From Vicinamibacterales bacterium (GTDB taxonomy: Bacteria > Acidobacteriota > Vicinamibacteria > Vicinamibacterales > 2-12-FULL-66-21): a stretch of 40,358 bases of DNA. The stretch spans positions 1-40,358 of the forward strand of contig DASXLB010000047.1 in NCBI GenBank assembly GCA_036496585.1, in the 5' to 3' direction. The position numbers and the translations under genes are program-made. Positions 1-8,078 of this stretch are shown here, one piece after another. The first letter of the stretch is position 1; every line of letters starts with the position of its first letter. The notes beneath the pieces are model-generated. The model saw only the letters and a program-made list of their open reading frames with translations. It ran no database searches and was not told the origin of the DNA.

Positions 1-704
1 GTAACGCGCCGGCGCACGTGATGAACTGGGACCGCGGGGCCTCCGGGGTGCGGCCGCATTTCAGCGAAAGCGCCGCGCCGGCCGGTGGGTCGCCCGCGAT
101 CGCGCGCGGCACCGCCGCCAGTCCGATTCGCAGCGCCGGCAGACGCACCGCGACCGCACCGGCGCGGCCGATCCCTGCGACCAGCAGCAGCGGTCGCCCC
201 GTCACGGGAGCGATCGGCCCAATGGATCGCGGCACCGGACAGACACCGCGTTATGTCAATCGCGGCAGCGAGATCGTCCGCTCGCAGACGGCGCAGCCGA
301 TCGCTCCAAGCGGCCGGGCGGGTGCGCGGTCGCTCCCACCGCAGCCAGCGGCGGGCGTGACACAGCAGCCGGAGAGGCGCGCGTGGGACAACCCCGCCTA
401 TCGTCCGCCCGGTTATGCCCCGTCGTACGAGACGCGGCCGACCAGCGCTCCGCAGCCGCGTGGAAATGATCGCGTAGTCCCGCGTCAGGAAGCGACGCCG
501 GTCCCGCCGCGCGCGTCCGAGCGGGTTTCGCCGGGTCAGGACCCTCGCGCTCCAGCGCAACCGCGTGCCGAATCGGCTCGTCCGGGCGCTGGTGCGCCGT
601 CAGCGGCGGGGGCCGGCGCGCACGCCGCACCGCGCGCGCCGGAAGGACGCGGGGAGGCGCGAGGCGCGACCGGGGCCGGCATGCCGGTTCGTGGGAGATG
701 GTAA
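1..704 (+). CDS. C-terminal part of a Pro/Arg/Ala-rich protein, truncated by the window edge
   Basis: The reading frame is open from the first bases of the window and stops at 702-704, so the true start is probably upstream. A GTG/ATG pair at 18-23 is only an internal candidate. The visible part is about 230 residues of low-complexity sequence rich in Pro, Arg, Ala, Gly and Ser, ending in a short basic tail (MPVRGRW). No catalytic motif or membrane segment is visible. Such tails occur on secreted acidobacterial proteins of unknown function; assignment to any family is speculation here. Codon use fits the rest of the window, so the frame is probably real. It ends 34 bp before the penicillin-binding protein start and could be co-transcribed with it. 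Confidence 0.5.
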   Translation, partial: NAPAHVMNWDRGASGVRPHFSESAAPAGGSPAIARGTAASPIRSAGRRTATAPARPIPATSSSGRPVTGAIGPMDRGTGQTPRYVNRGSEIVRSQTAQPIAPSGRAGARSLPPQPAAGVTQQPERRAWDNPAYRPPGYAPSYETRPTSAPQPRGNDRVVPRQEATPVPPRASERVSPGQDPRAPAQPRAESARPGAGAPSAAGAGAHAAPRAPEGRGEARGATGAGMPVRGRW

Positions 705-738
705 CCGGCAACCGCGAACTGATTACTGCGAACTGATC

Positions 739-3030
739 ATGGCCACCTACGTCGTCCGCCTCGCCAAGAACGCCGGCCTCATCATCCTGTTCGTCCTCGC
801 GGCGATCCTGGGCTCGGTCAGCGGCGTGCTGTTCGCGTTTGCCGGCGACCTGCCGCAGATCTCCGCGCTCGACGACTATGCGCCGAGCACGATTACGCGC
901 GTCTATGGCGCGCATGGCGAGGTGGTCGGCGAATTCTCGACCCAACGGCGCGTCGTCATTCCGTACGAAGGGATGGCCCCGGTCCTGCGCAATGCGATCA
1001 TCGCCGCCGAGGACGCCGAATTCGAGCAGCACCTCGGCTTCAGCGTCCCCCACATCATGATGGCGGCAGCGCGCGACGCGCTCGCCAAGGCGCGCGGCCT
1101 GGCGACCGGCAAGTACACGCGGCCGAAGGGCGCGAGCACGATCACCCAGCAGCTCGCCCGCGGCCTGTTCGCGCAGGAGGTCGGCTACGAATCCGGCGAC
1201 GTCAGCTTCGAACGCAAGATCAAGGAGATGCTCGTCGCCATCCAGATCGAGAAGCGCTATACCAAGCACGAGATCCTGGCCTTCTACGCCAATCAGATGT
1301 ACCTCGGCGAGGGAGCCTACGGCGTCGAAGCGGCGGCGCGCGCCTACTTCGGCAAGTCGGCGAAGGACGTGAACCTCGACGAGGCGGCGATGATCGCCGG
1401 CCTGTTCAAGACGTGGCGCAACGCCCCGACCGTCAACATGGAACGCGCGAAGATCCGCCAGGCGTACGTGCTGCAGCAGATGGCCGAAGAGCGCTACGTC
1501 ACCCAGCAGCAGGCGGACGAGGCCAAGGCCCGCCCGATCGTGCTGTCGCAATCGACCGGCCGCACCGACTCGATCGCGCCGTATTTCGTCGAAGAGGTCC
1601 GCAAGGATCTCGAGGCACGCTACGGCGCCAAGCAGCTCTATGAGAGCGGGCTGGCCGTGCAGACGGCGCTCGACATCAGGCTGCAGGACGCGGCGAACCG
1701 CGCCCTCGACCAGGGCGTACGCCGCATCGACCATCTCCACGGCTTCCGCAAGCCGAAGCGCAACGTCCTCGACGAGCGCCACACGATCGAAGGCTTCAAG
1801 GACCCCCGCTGGATCCGCCCGTTCGGCGAGAACGACGTCGTGCCCGCGATCGTCACCGACGTCGAAGCGGCGGCGATCCACGCGCGCGCCGGCGACTACC
1901 ACCTGATCATCGACAAGAAGGGCTTCGCCTGGACGCGCAAGACGCCGCCGCAGATCGTCCGCCGCGGCGACCTCGTCGAAGCCCGTCTGCTCTCGCTCGA
2001 TGCGGCCGCGCGCAACGGCACGGCGTCCCTCGATCAGCCGCCGCTCGTCCAGGGATCGGCCCTGGCGATTGACAACCGCACCGGCCAGATCCGGATGATG
2101 GTCGGCGGCGACAACTTCGAGCAGAGCAAGTTCAACCGTGCCACGCAGGCCTTCCGCCAGGTCGGATCGGCGTTCAAGCCGTTCGTCTACACGACGGCGA
2201 TCGACCGAGGCTACACGCCGGCGACGATTCTCCAGGACACGCCGGTGACCTATCCGGGCGGCCCGGGCCAGCCGCCGTATTCACCACACAACTACGAAAA
2301 CGATTTCTGGGGACCGATCACGCTCCGCCGGGCGCTCGAACACTCGCGCAACGTGCCGGCGATCAAGGTGATGGACGCGCTCGGCCCCAAGCAGGTGATC
2401 GGCTACGCCCGCCGCTTCGGCCTGACGGCGCCGCTCCCGCCGTACCTGCCGATCGCACTCGGCGCCGGCGACGAGACGCTGCTCGAAATGACCAGCGCCT
2501 ACTCCGTGTTCCCGAACCAGGGAGTCCGCATGGCGCCTTACTCGATCCTCAAGGTGACCGACCGCACCGGCAACCTGCTGGAAGAGAACCGTCCGATGCC
2601 GCAGGACGCCATCCGCGCCGACACCGCCTTCGTGATGCTCAACCTGCTCCGCGGCGTCATCGAGCGTGGCACCGGCGTCAAGGCCGCGGCGCTCAACTGG
2701 CCGATTGCCGGCAAGACGGGCACCACCGAGGACTTCGGCGACGCGTGGTTCATCGGCTTCGACCCGGACCTGACGCTGGGCGTCTGGGTGGGCTACGACC
2801 AGAAGAAGCCGCTCGGATCGGGCATGACCGGCGCCGAGGCGGCCCTGCCGATCTGGATCGAGATCTTCAAGACGTGGATCGGCGACCGGAAGGAGCCGCC
2901 GCAGTTCCAGCCGCCCGGCAACATCGTGTTCGTCGCCATCGACAAGACCACGGGGTCGCTGGCGGAAGGAGAGCCCGGCGCGATCAACGAGGCGTTCATC
3001 GCAGGCACGCAGCCGGGTTCGATTCGCTGA
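739..3030 (+). CDS. Penicillin-binding protein 1A family (class A, bifunctional)
   Basis: This 763-residue protein polymerises lipid II into glycan strands and cross-links the peptides at the outer face of the inner membrane. A single N-terminal membrane anchor (about residues 10-35) is followed by a GT51 glycosyltransferase domain with the catalytic Glu91 in EDAEFEQH and the GASTITQQ motif at 131-138. The C-terminal transpeptidase has SAFK (Ser477 nucleophile, Lys480), SRN at 536-538 and KTG at 659-661. All hallmark motifs are intact and the length is normal for PBP1A. I chose ATG 739 because the open frame upstream (to 565) overlaps the preceding gene and reads as Arg-rich non-protein sequence, while 739 places the membrane anchor directly at the N terminus. 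It converges with prfB across the repeat element at 3019-3853. Confidence 0.95.
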   Translation: MATYVVRLAKNAGLIILFVLAAILGSVSGVLFAFAGDLPQISALDDYAPSTITRVYGAHGEVVGEFSTQRRVVIPYEGMAPVLRNAIIAAEDAEFEQHLGFSVPHIMMAAARDALAKARGLATGKYTRPKGASTITQQLARGLFAQEVGYESGDVSFERKIKEMLVAIQIEKRYTKHEILAFYANQMYLGEGAYGVEAAARAYFGKSAKDVNLDEAAMIAGLFKTWRNAPTVNMERAKIRQAYVLQQMAEERYVTQQQADEAKARPIVLSQSTGRTDSIAPYFVEEVRKDLEARYGAKQLYESGLAVQTALDIRLQDAANRALDQGVRRIDHLHGFRKPKRNVLDERHTIEGFKDPRWIRPFGENDVVPAIVTDVEAAAIHARAGDYHLIIDKKGFAWTRKTPPQIVRRGDLVEARLLSLDAAARNGTASLDQPPLVQGSALAIDNRTGQIRMMVGGDNFEQSKFNRATQAFRQVGSAFKPFVYTTAIDRGYTPATILQDTPVTYPGGPGQPPYSPHNYENDFWGPITLRRALEHSRNVPAIKVMDALGPKQVIGYARRFGLTAPLPPYLPIALGAGDETLLEMTSAYSVFPNQGVRMAPYSILKVTDRTGNLLEENRPMPQDAIRADTAFVMLNLLRGVIERGTGVKAAALNWPIAGKTGTTEDFGDAWFIGFDPDLTLGVWVGYDQKKPLGSGMTGAEAALPIWIEIFKTWIGDRKEPPQFQPPGNIVFVAIDKTTGSLAEGEPGAINEAFIAGTQPGSIR

Positions 3031-3040
3031 AGCGAATCGA
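3019..3040. terminator. Perfect 10-bp stem-loop spanning the PBP stop codon
   Basis: Arms 3019-3028 and 3031-3040 are exact reverse complements around a 2-nt loop that lies in the TGA stop of the upstream gene. The right arm runs directly into the first CGATTG unit of the left repeat array. No T-run follows, so a Rho-independent terminator is uncertain. It could instead mark the boundary of the repeat element. Confidence 0.5.
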
Positions 3041-3184
3041 TTGCCGACTGCCGATTGGCGAGTGCAGGATTGAATTGCCGATTGTCGACGGCCGATCGAC
3101 GGGCTGCCGATTGGAAATTCGATTGACGATTGGCGATTGGCGATTGGCGATTGGGCGATTGGGCGATGGGCGATTGGACGATTA
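3038..3184 (+). repeat. Left array of CGATTG-type short repeats
   Basis: The exact hexamer CGATTG occurs 11 times (starts at 3038, 3052, 3079, 3108, 3120, 3127, 3134, 3141, 3148, 3156 and 3171), with further one-mismatch units at 3164 and 3179. Between 3120 and 3176 the units are in near-perfect tandem with a 7-8 bp period (CGATTGG/CGATTGGG). The outer part is more degenerate. The array abuts the stop codon of the four-helix-bundle gene and matches, in inverted orientation, the array at 3738-3848. Confidence 0.9.
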
Positions 3185-3589
3185 ACGAGAGCGAGTTCGG
3201 GACGCCTGTTTGTTCAACCGATCTTGTTCCTGCTTTCGTGCTTCTGCAGTAATACGTGATTTCGCGAAAATGGATGTCAGTTCGTCGGCCTCCTGAATAA
3301 GCGCTTCGACCGTGGGCCCCTCGACCTGTTTCGACTCGACCAGCAGCAGCAGCCAGCCTTTCGATTCGTCAGCCTCCTCACAGGCGACACCCAGCTTCGC
3401 GATGAACTCCGCCTTGCTTCTCCCGCGGCACGCCGCGCGGTAGTTGCTGTCGGTGGCTCCTGCAGAGTCGATCAATTGCGGGACCATGCGCTGACACGCG
3501 GCCGTCTGGGGAAGTTGTTCGCAAAACGTGATGATGCTCGCGGCAAATCGGCGAGTGCGGGCCTGGAGTTCAACGGTCTTCGGATTCAT
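3182..3589 (-). CDS. Four-helix-bundle protein (23S rRNA-intervening-sequence protein family)
   Basis: This 135-residue, all-helical protein shows the family pattern: an N-terminal RTRRFAASIITFCEQLP helix, then QLIDSAGATDSNYRAACRG and AEFIAKLGVACEEADESKGW. These match the conserved 'Ser-x-x-x-Asn-Tyr-x-x-Ala' and 'Glu-Ala-x-Glu-x-x-x-Trp' helices of the family. Relatives are encoded inside intervening sequences of 23S rRNA or resemble the Avd accessory protein of diversity-generating retroelements; the role of free-standing copies is unknown. No rRNA is nearby. I chose ATG 3589 over the GTG at 3610 because family members begin a few residues before the first helix. The gene sits alone between convergent PBP and prfB genes and is bracketed by inverted CGATTG arrays, which suggests it travels or is maintained with those repeats. 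Confidence 0.85.
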   Translation of the reverse strand: MNPKTVELQARTRRFAASIITFCEQLPQTAACQRMVPQLIDSAGATDSNYRAACRGRSKAEFIAKLGVACEEADESKGWLLLLVESKQVEGPTVEALIQEADELTSIFAKSRITAEARKQEQDRLNKQASRTRSR

Positions 3590-3737
3590 GTCGCCCGGCC
3601 CTGCATCCACGAGGCCAAGCCGAAACCGCAGGAAAAGGCGCGCTTAAACCAAACGCTGAACACGCAGATTGCAGTTCCCGCACACCTTCAACGCCGCTAA
3701 CCTTGCCAAATCAGCAATCCGCCAAAATACCGATCGC

Positions 3738-3848
3738 CAATCAGCAATCGCCAATCAGCAATCGACAAATCGACAATCGGCAGTCCGCCGATCGTCAATC
3801 GTCAATGAGCAATCCAATCGGCAATCGGCAGTCGCCAATCGGCAATTC
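3738..3848 (-). repeat. Right array of CGATTG-type repeats, inverted relative to the left array
   Basis: On the plus strand the array reads as CAATCG, with seven exact copies (3745, 3759, 3774, 3796, 3815, 3822 and 3836) and several CAATCA/CAATCC variants starting near 3706. Two 13-bp segments are perfect inverted matches to the left array: 3822-3834 with 3045-3057, and 3836-3848 with 3072-3084. The array ends 5 bp before the prfB stop codon. Between it and the four-helix-bundle start (3590-3705) I see no further gene. Confidence 0.88.
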
Positions 3849-3853
3849 CGCGG

Positions 3854-4997
3854 CTACTCCTCCTCCCCCGAGTCGGTGGGAGTCAGCAGGGCGCCGGCGG
3901 CCTTCTTCATCAGGTAGGCCTTGATGAACGGGTCGATGTCGCCGTCGAGCACGCGATTGACGTCGCCGGTCTGCTCTTTGGTGCGCAGGTCCTTCACCAT
4001 CTGGTACGGCTGCAGCACGTAGTTGCGGATCTGCGAGCCGAAGGCGATATCGCGCTTCTCGCCGCCCAGCTGCGCCAGCTTGGCCTCCTGCTCTTTCATC
4101 TTGATGTCGAACAGCCGCGACTTGAGCACCTTCATCGCCTGGGCGCGGTTCTTGTGCTGCGATCGCTCGTTCTGGCATGAGACGACGATGCCGGTCGGGA
4201 TGTGGGTGAGGCGGATGGCGGAGTCGGTGACGTTGACGTGCTGACCACCGGCGCCGCTCGAGCGGAAGGTGTCGACCCGGAGGTCCTTCTCGTCGATCTC
4301 GATGTCGACGTCTTCCGGCAGCTCCGGCCACACATAGAGTGAGGCGAACGACGTGTGCCGGCGCGCGGCCTGGTCGAAGGGCGAGATGCGTACGAGGCGG
4401 TGCACCCCGGCCTCGGCGAGCAGCATGCCATAGACGTAATCGCCGTAGATCGCCAGGGTGGCGCTCTTGATGCCCGCCTCGTCGCCCGGCTGCATGTCGA
4501 ACAGTTCGCGTTTGAATCCCTTACGCTCGGACCAGCGCACGTACATGCGCAGCAGCATCTCCGCCCAGTCCTGCGATTCGGTGCCGCCGGCGCCCGGATG
4601 GATGGTGATGATCGCGTTCTTGCGATCGTGCTCGCCGCCGAGCATCTTCTTGGTCTCGCCGGTCTCCACTTCGCCGGCGAGCCCGTCGAGCCCGCTGGCG
4701 AGGTCGGCGAGCACGTCTTCACCGGCCTGCAGCCACTCGACCAGCACCGCCAGGTCGTCGACCCGGCGCTGCAGCGACTGGCTCAGGCTGACGTCCCCTT
4801 CGAGCGCCTTGCGGCGCTGGAGGATCTTCTGGGCGGCAGCCGGCTCCTTCCAGAAGTCGGGATCGGAGGCCTTCTGCTCTATCTTGACGAGTTCGTCGGC
4901 GGGCTTCGCCGCGTCAAAGATAGCTCCGCAGATCGGATACGCGCCGGGCGAGATCCTGATAGCGGCGGAGCTGTTCGTCGGGTTGGAGTGTGGCCAT
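3854..4997 (-). CDS. prfB: Peptide chain release factor 2, made by programmed +1 frameshift
   Basis: RF2 recognises UAA and UGA stop codons and triggers peptide release on the ribosome. The gene is in two frames: ATG 4997 through CTT (4917-4919, 27 codons) is followed in frame by TGA (4914-4916). Skipping one base and continuing at GAC (4913-4915) gives the long frame ending at TAG 3854-3856. The product is about 380 residues. In this fused numbering the stop-recognition tripeptide SPF is at 205-207 and the catalytic GGQ at 250-252, the same numbers as in Escherichia coli RF2, which supports the join. An uncorrected gene call would start at an internal ATG (4747) and lose the first 83 residues. 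It follows lnt by 21 nt. Confidence 0.95.
4913..4927 (-). promoter_or_regulatory. prfB programmed frameshift site
   Basis: On the minus strand the site reads GGAG, C, TAT, CTT TGA C. A Shine-Dalgarno-like GGAG (4924-4927) lies just upstream of the slippery CTT and the in-frame TGA stop followed by C, as in classical prfB autoregulation. When RF2 is scarce the ribosome pauses at UGA and slips +1 onto GAC. Coding continues uninterrupted for 353 codons after the shift. Confidence 0.93.
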
Positions 4998-5018
4998 ACG
5001 GTGAAGATCCGTTCGTTG

Positions 5019-6542
5019 TTATCTTACCCTGCGGCGTGTCGTCACCAGCGCGATCAGCGTCACCGCCAGCGATGCCCATCCGGCCACGTCGCCGACGCGG
5101 CTGTAGATCGTGCGGCCGGCCAGAAATCGGAGGTCCTCGGTCATCACCGCGCTGGTAAACAGCCCTGACTGCTGCAGCACGCGTCCATAGGGATCGACGA
5201 AGCCGCTGATGCCGGTGTTGGCGGCGCGCGCGAGATAGCGTCCCTCTTCGATCGTCCGCAGCGACGCCTGCTGCCAGTGCTGATAGGCCGCCGACGAGCG
5301 GCCGTACCACGCATCGTTGGTGATCGTCGTCAGCAGCTCGCTGCCGCGCTCGACGAACGCCCGCATCAGGCTGCCGTAGATCACCTCGTAGCAGATGGCG
5401 GTACTGGCCTGGTGCCCGTTGACCGGCAGCAGCGACGGCTCGGTGCCGGGCGTGAAATCCGAGACGGCCTCCACGATCGGTCCGACGAAGAAGAGGAGCT
5501 GCTTGAACGGCACGTATTCGCCGAACGGCACGAGGTGAATCTTGCGGTAGATCGCACCGGTCGTACCGTCGGGCTGAACGAGGTACGCCGCGTTGTAGAG
5601 ACGGACCTGCGGTTTCGCCTGATCGACCGGGCGGACCGGTTCGTCCCGATCGCTGCCGACCAGGAGCGTCACGTGCGCCTGCCGCGCCAGCCGCTGGATG
5701 GCCTCGCGGGCCGGCGCGTCCGCCTCGTACGGCTGCGGCAATGCCGATTCGGGCCACAGCACGAACTCCGCGCCTCGCCCGATCGCCTCGCGCGAGAGCT
5801 CGAGATAGCGCTGCATGATGGCTCCGGCCATCGCCGGATCCCATTTCTGATCCTGCAGAATGTTCCCCTGCAGGACGGCGACGCGGACCGCGGTGCCCTC
5901 GTGCGTCAGCCGCGATGATCGGAGACGCAGCGCGCCCCAGAGGCCGATCGCCACGACGAGCGCGATCGCGGCGGCGGCGGCGCGCCAGCGGCCGGCGCCG
6001 TTCGTCAGGATCGCGTAGGCGGCCCCCGCGCTGACGCTCGCGACCACAGCCGACAAGCCGTAGACTCCGACGACGCTCGCCACCTGCGCGATCGGCAGGA
6101 CGCCGGCCTGGCTGTAACCGAGCAGCTCCCACGGGAACCCGGCGAGGAGATAGGCGCGGCCCATCTCCGAGGCCACCCAGAGGCAGGGGGCCAGCAGCAG
6201 CGCGCGGCGCCCCATCACGCGCACGAGACGCGACTGCGCCAGCGCGAAGAAACCCGGGAAGAGGGAGAGGTAGGCGATCAGCAGCGCCGCAGCGACGGTC
6301 GCGAGCGGTGTCGACAACCCACCGAACGTCACCATGGTCTCGACGAGCCAGTAGAGAGTCCCGGCGAAATAGATCGCGCCGGTCAGCAGGCCGAGCGAGA
6401 ACGCGCGGCGCGTAGACTGCGGACGCCGCGCGACGGCGACCAGCAGTGGCGCCAGCGCCACCCAGGCACATGCGGGATGGCCGAACTTCGGAAAGCTGAG
6501 CGCGAGGAACGCGCCGGAGAGAAGCGCGAGAACGAAATCCAC
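5019..6542 (-). CDS. lnt: Apolipoprotein N-acyltransferase
   Basis: This 507-residue inner-membrane enzyme adds the third acyl chain to the N-terminal Cys of lipoproteins. The N-terminal half has about six hydrophobic segments. The C-terminal half is a carbon-nitrogen hydrolase domain with the full triad: Glu265 (VLWPESALP), Lys334 (YRKIHLVPFGEY) and Cys384 (ICYEVIYG), close to the spacing in E. coli Lnt. I chose GTG 6542, which overlaps the stop of the preceding SPOR gene by one base (TAGTG); the open frame further upstream is only a shadow of that gene. One last hydrophobic segment lies near the C terminus. The overlap implies translational coupling with the SPOR protein. Confidence 0.94.
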   Translation of the reverse strand: MDFVLALLSGAFLALSFPKFGHPACAWVALAPLLVAVARRPQSTRRAFSLGLLTGAIYFAGTLYWLVETMVTFGGLSTPLATVAAALLIAYLSLFPGFFALAQSRLVRVMGRRALLLAPCLWVASEMGRAYLLAGFPWELLGYSQAGVLPIAQVASVVGVYGLSAVVASVSAGAAYAILTNGAGRWRAAAAAIALVVAIGLWGALRLRSSRLTHEGTAVRVAVLQGNILQDQKWDPAMAGAIMQRYLELSREAIGRGAEFVLWPESALPQPYEADAPAREAIQRLARQAHVTLLVGSDRDEPVRPVDQAKPQVRLYNAAYLVQPDGTTGAIYRKIHLVPFGEYVPFKQLLFFVGPIVEAVSDFTPGTEPSLLPVNGHQASTAICYEVIYGSLMRAFVERGSELLTTITNDAWYGRSSAAYQHWQQASLRTIEEGRYLARAANTGISGFVDPYGRVLQQSGLFTSAVMTEDLRFLAGRTIYSRVGDVAGWASLAVTLIALVTTRRRVR

Positions 6543-7288
6543 TACCGCGAGCGGACGTACGGGTTGTAGTGTTCGTCCCGCTTCAAGCGGCGCGCCACTT
6601 CGTCCGCCTTGCCTTGATCCGGGTAGCCGCCGATCTGGACGCGGTAGATGGGCGGTGCGCCGGGCGCCGGGTCGAGGACGAACGCCGGATAGCCTTTGCC
6701 GACCAGCTCGTGCGCCAGGCTTGCGGCCTGCCCGCGATCCTTGATGGCGCTGAGCTGCACGATCCACTGGCCGGGTTTGGCCTGCGACGCCGAGGCCGCC
6801 GGCGGCCCGACCTCAGGCCGCGCGGCAGCGACGGCGGGAGGCGGTGTCGGCGCCGACGTCTTGGCTGGTGCGGCGGCGGCTGGCCGAGTGTCGAGCGGCT
6901 TGGACGCCGCATGCGACGGCGGCGGCGACAGCTTGTCGCCGGCCCCAGGCTCGGCCTGTTGCAGCCGCTTGGCGTAGCTCAAGTCGTCGTCAGGCTCCTG
7001 CGCGGGCGGAGGAGGCTCGGCCGCCGGCGGACCGCTCGACGGCACGGCCTGCGTCGTTACGGACGCGGGCGGCGGCGCCGTCGATTGCGCGGCGACGGTG
7101 TCCGACGATTCGACGGAGGGGCGATCGCCCCCGCGGACGTTCCGGCCCACCTGGACGCCGCACAGGAAGATCACGACGGCGAGGATCGTCGTGGCCATAA
7201 ACAGGAACACGAGCTGCTTGCCACTGAGCTGGATCTCGTGAAACCCGTCCTCGTGGAGATGGGCGGCGTCGTGGGTCATCTCGGACAC
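6542..7288 (-). CDS. Membrane-anchored SPOR-domain protein
   Basis: This 248-residue protein has a short cytoplasmic N terminus, one transmembrane helix at about 25-46, a long Pro/Ala-rich linker (about 50-165) and a C-terminal SPOR domain (about 170-246, with GQWIVQLSAI and YRVQIGGYPDQGKAD). SPOR domains bind denuded septal peptidoglycan, so a role in division or envelope remodelling is likely. The start may be GTG 7288 or ATG 7279; neither has a strong ribosome-binding site. It begins 1 nt after the slipin stop and overlaps lnt by 1 nt, so the three genes are probably one transcription unit. Confidence 0.85.
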   Translation of the reverse strand: MSEMTHDAAHLHEDGFHEIQLSGKQLVFLFMATTILAVVIFLCGVQVGRNVRGGDRPSVESSDTVAAQSTAPPPASVTTQAVPSSGPPAAEPPPPAQEPDDDLSYAKRLQQAEPGAGDKLSPPPSHAASKPLDTRPAAAAPAKTSAPTPPPAVAAARPEVGPPAASASQAKPGQWIVQLSAIKDRGQAASLAHELVGKGYPAFVLDPAPGAPPIYRVQIGGYPDQGKADEVARRLKRDEHYNPYVRSR

Positions 7289-7289
7289 G

Positions 7290-8048
7290 CTAAGGGGCCT
7301 TGGTCAGCGGTTTGAGCAGGTTCATCAATTCGATCGGCAGCGGAAAGATGATCGTGGAGTTCTTTTCCGAGGCGATCTCGGTGAGCGTCTGCAGGTAGCG
7401 CAGCGTGATCGTCATGGGTTCGACTGACATGGCGGTTGCCGCCTGCGCCAATTGCTTCGAAGCCTCGAGCTCGCCTGATGCGTGCACGATCTTAGCACGC
7501 TTCTCGCGCTCGGCTTCCGCCTGCTTGGCCATGGCGCGCTGCATGTCGGGCGGCAGATCGACCTGCTTCACTTCGACCGACGCGACCTTCACGCCCCAGG
7601 GCTCGGTGTGCTGATCGAGAATCTGCTGCAGTTGCTGATTGAGGCGGTCGCGCGCTGCCAACAGGTCGTCGAGCTCGACCTGGCCGAGCACGCTGCGCAG
7701 CGTCGTCTGCGCGAGCTGCGAGGTCGCGTAGTGGTAGCTCTCGACTTCGTTGATTGCCTTGGACGGATCGACGACGCGGAAGTAGACGACCGCGTTCACC
7801 TTCACCGACACGTTGTCGCGCGTCATGACGTCCTGCGACGGCACGTCCATGACGATGGTGCGCAGGCTGACCCGGGCCATCCGGTCGATGGGTGGGAAGA
7901 CGAAAATGACGCCGGGCCCCTTGGCCTGCGGCAGCAGCTTGCCCAGACGGAAGATGACGGCCCGCTCGTACTCGTTCAGGATCTTGATGGAGCTGAACAA
8001 ATAGAACGCGACGACCGCGGCGACAATCAACATCGGTGGAAAGAGCAC
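7290..8048 (-). CDS. Slipin / stomatin-like SPFH protein
   Basis: This 252-residue protein has one N-terminal membrane segment (about 3-20) followed by an SPFH/band-7 domain ([20 protein letters not shown], then [20 protein letters not shown]) and a helical C-terminal part ([19 protein letters not shown]). Slipins oligomerise at the membrane and are often partnered with NfeD proteases, which cleave their C terminus. An NfeD gene lies directly upstream here. The GTG start at 8048 is supported by a strong AGGAGG 5 nt upstream. Confidence 0.93.
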   Translation of the reverse strand: MLFPPMLIVAAVVAFYLFSSIKILNEYERAVIFRLGKLLPQAKGPGVIFVFPPIDRMARVSLRTIVMDVPSQDVMTRDNVSVKVNAVVYFRVVDPSKAINEVESYHYATSQLAQTTLRSVLGQVELDDLLAARDRLNQQLQQILDQHTEPWGVKVASVEVKQVDLPPDMQRAMAKQAEAEREKRAKIVHASGELEASKQLAQAATAMSVEPMTITLRYLQTLTEIASEKNSTIIFPLPIELMNLLKPLTKAP

Positions 8049-8078
8049 AGTTGCCTCCTGGCAGGCCTCGCGCCTGCG

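Noticed and set aside
565-738. 58-residue N-terminal extension of the penicillin-binding protein
   Set aside because: It overlaps the upstream frame, is Arg-rich, and would push the membrane anchor away from the N terminus.
3038-3848. CRISPR array
   Set aside because: Units are 7-9 bp, degenerate, without unique spacers of 25-40 bp, and no cas genes are present.
3669-3924. Short frames reading repeated Asn-Gln-Gln-Ser or Arg-Leu-Pro-Ile-Gly motifs
   Set aside because: They are translations of the CGATTG arrays and run on into prfB antisense or sense shadow; not genes.
3854-4747. prfB as a 297-residue gene starting at the internal ATG
   Set aside because: The upstream frameshift signal and conserved N-terminal region show the gene begins at 4997.
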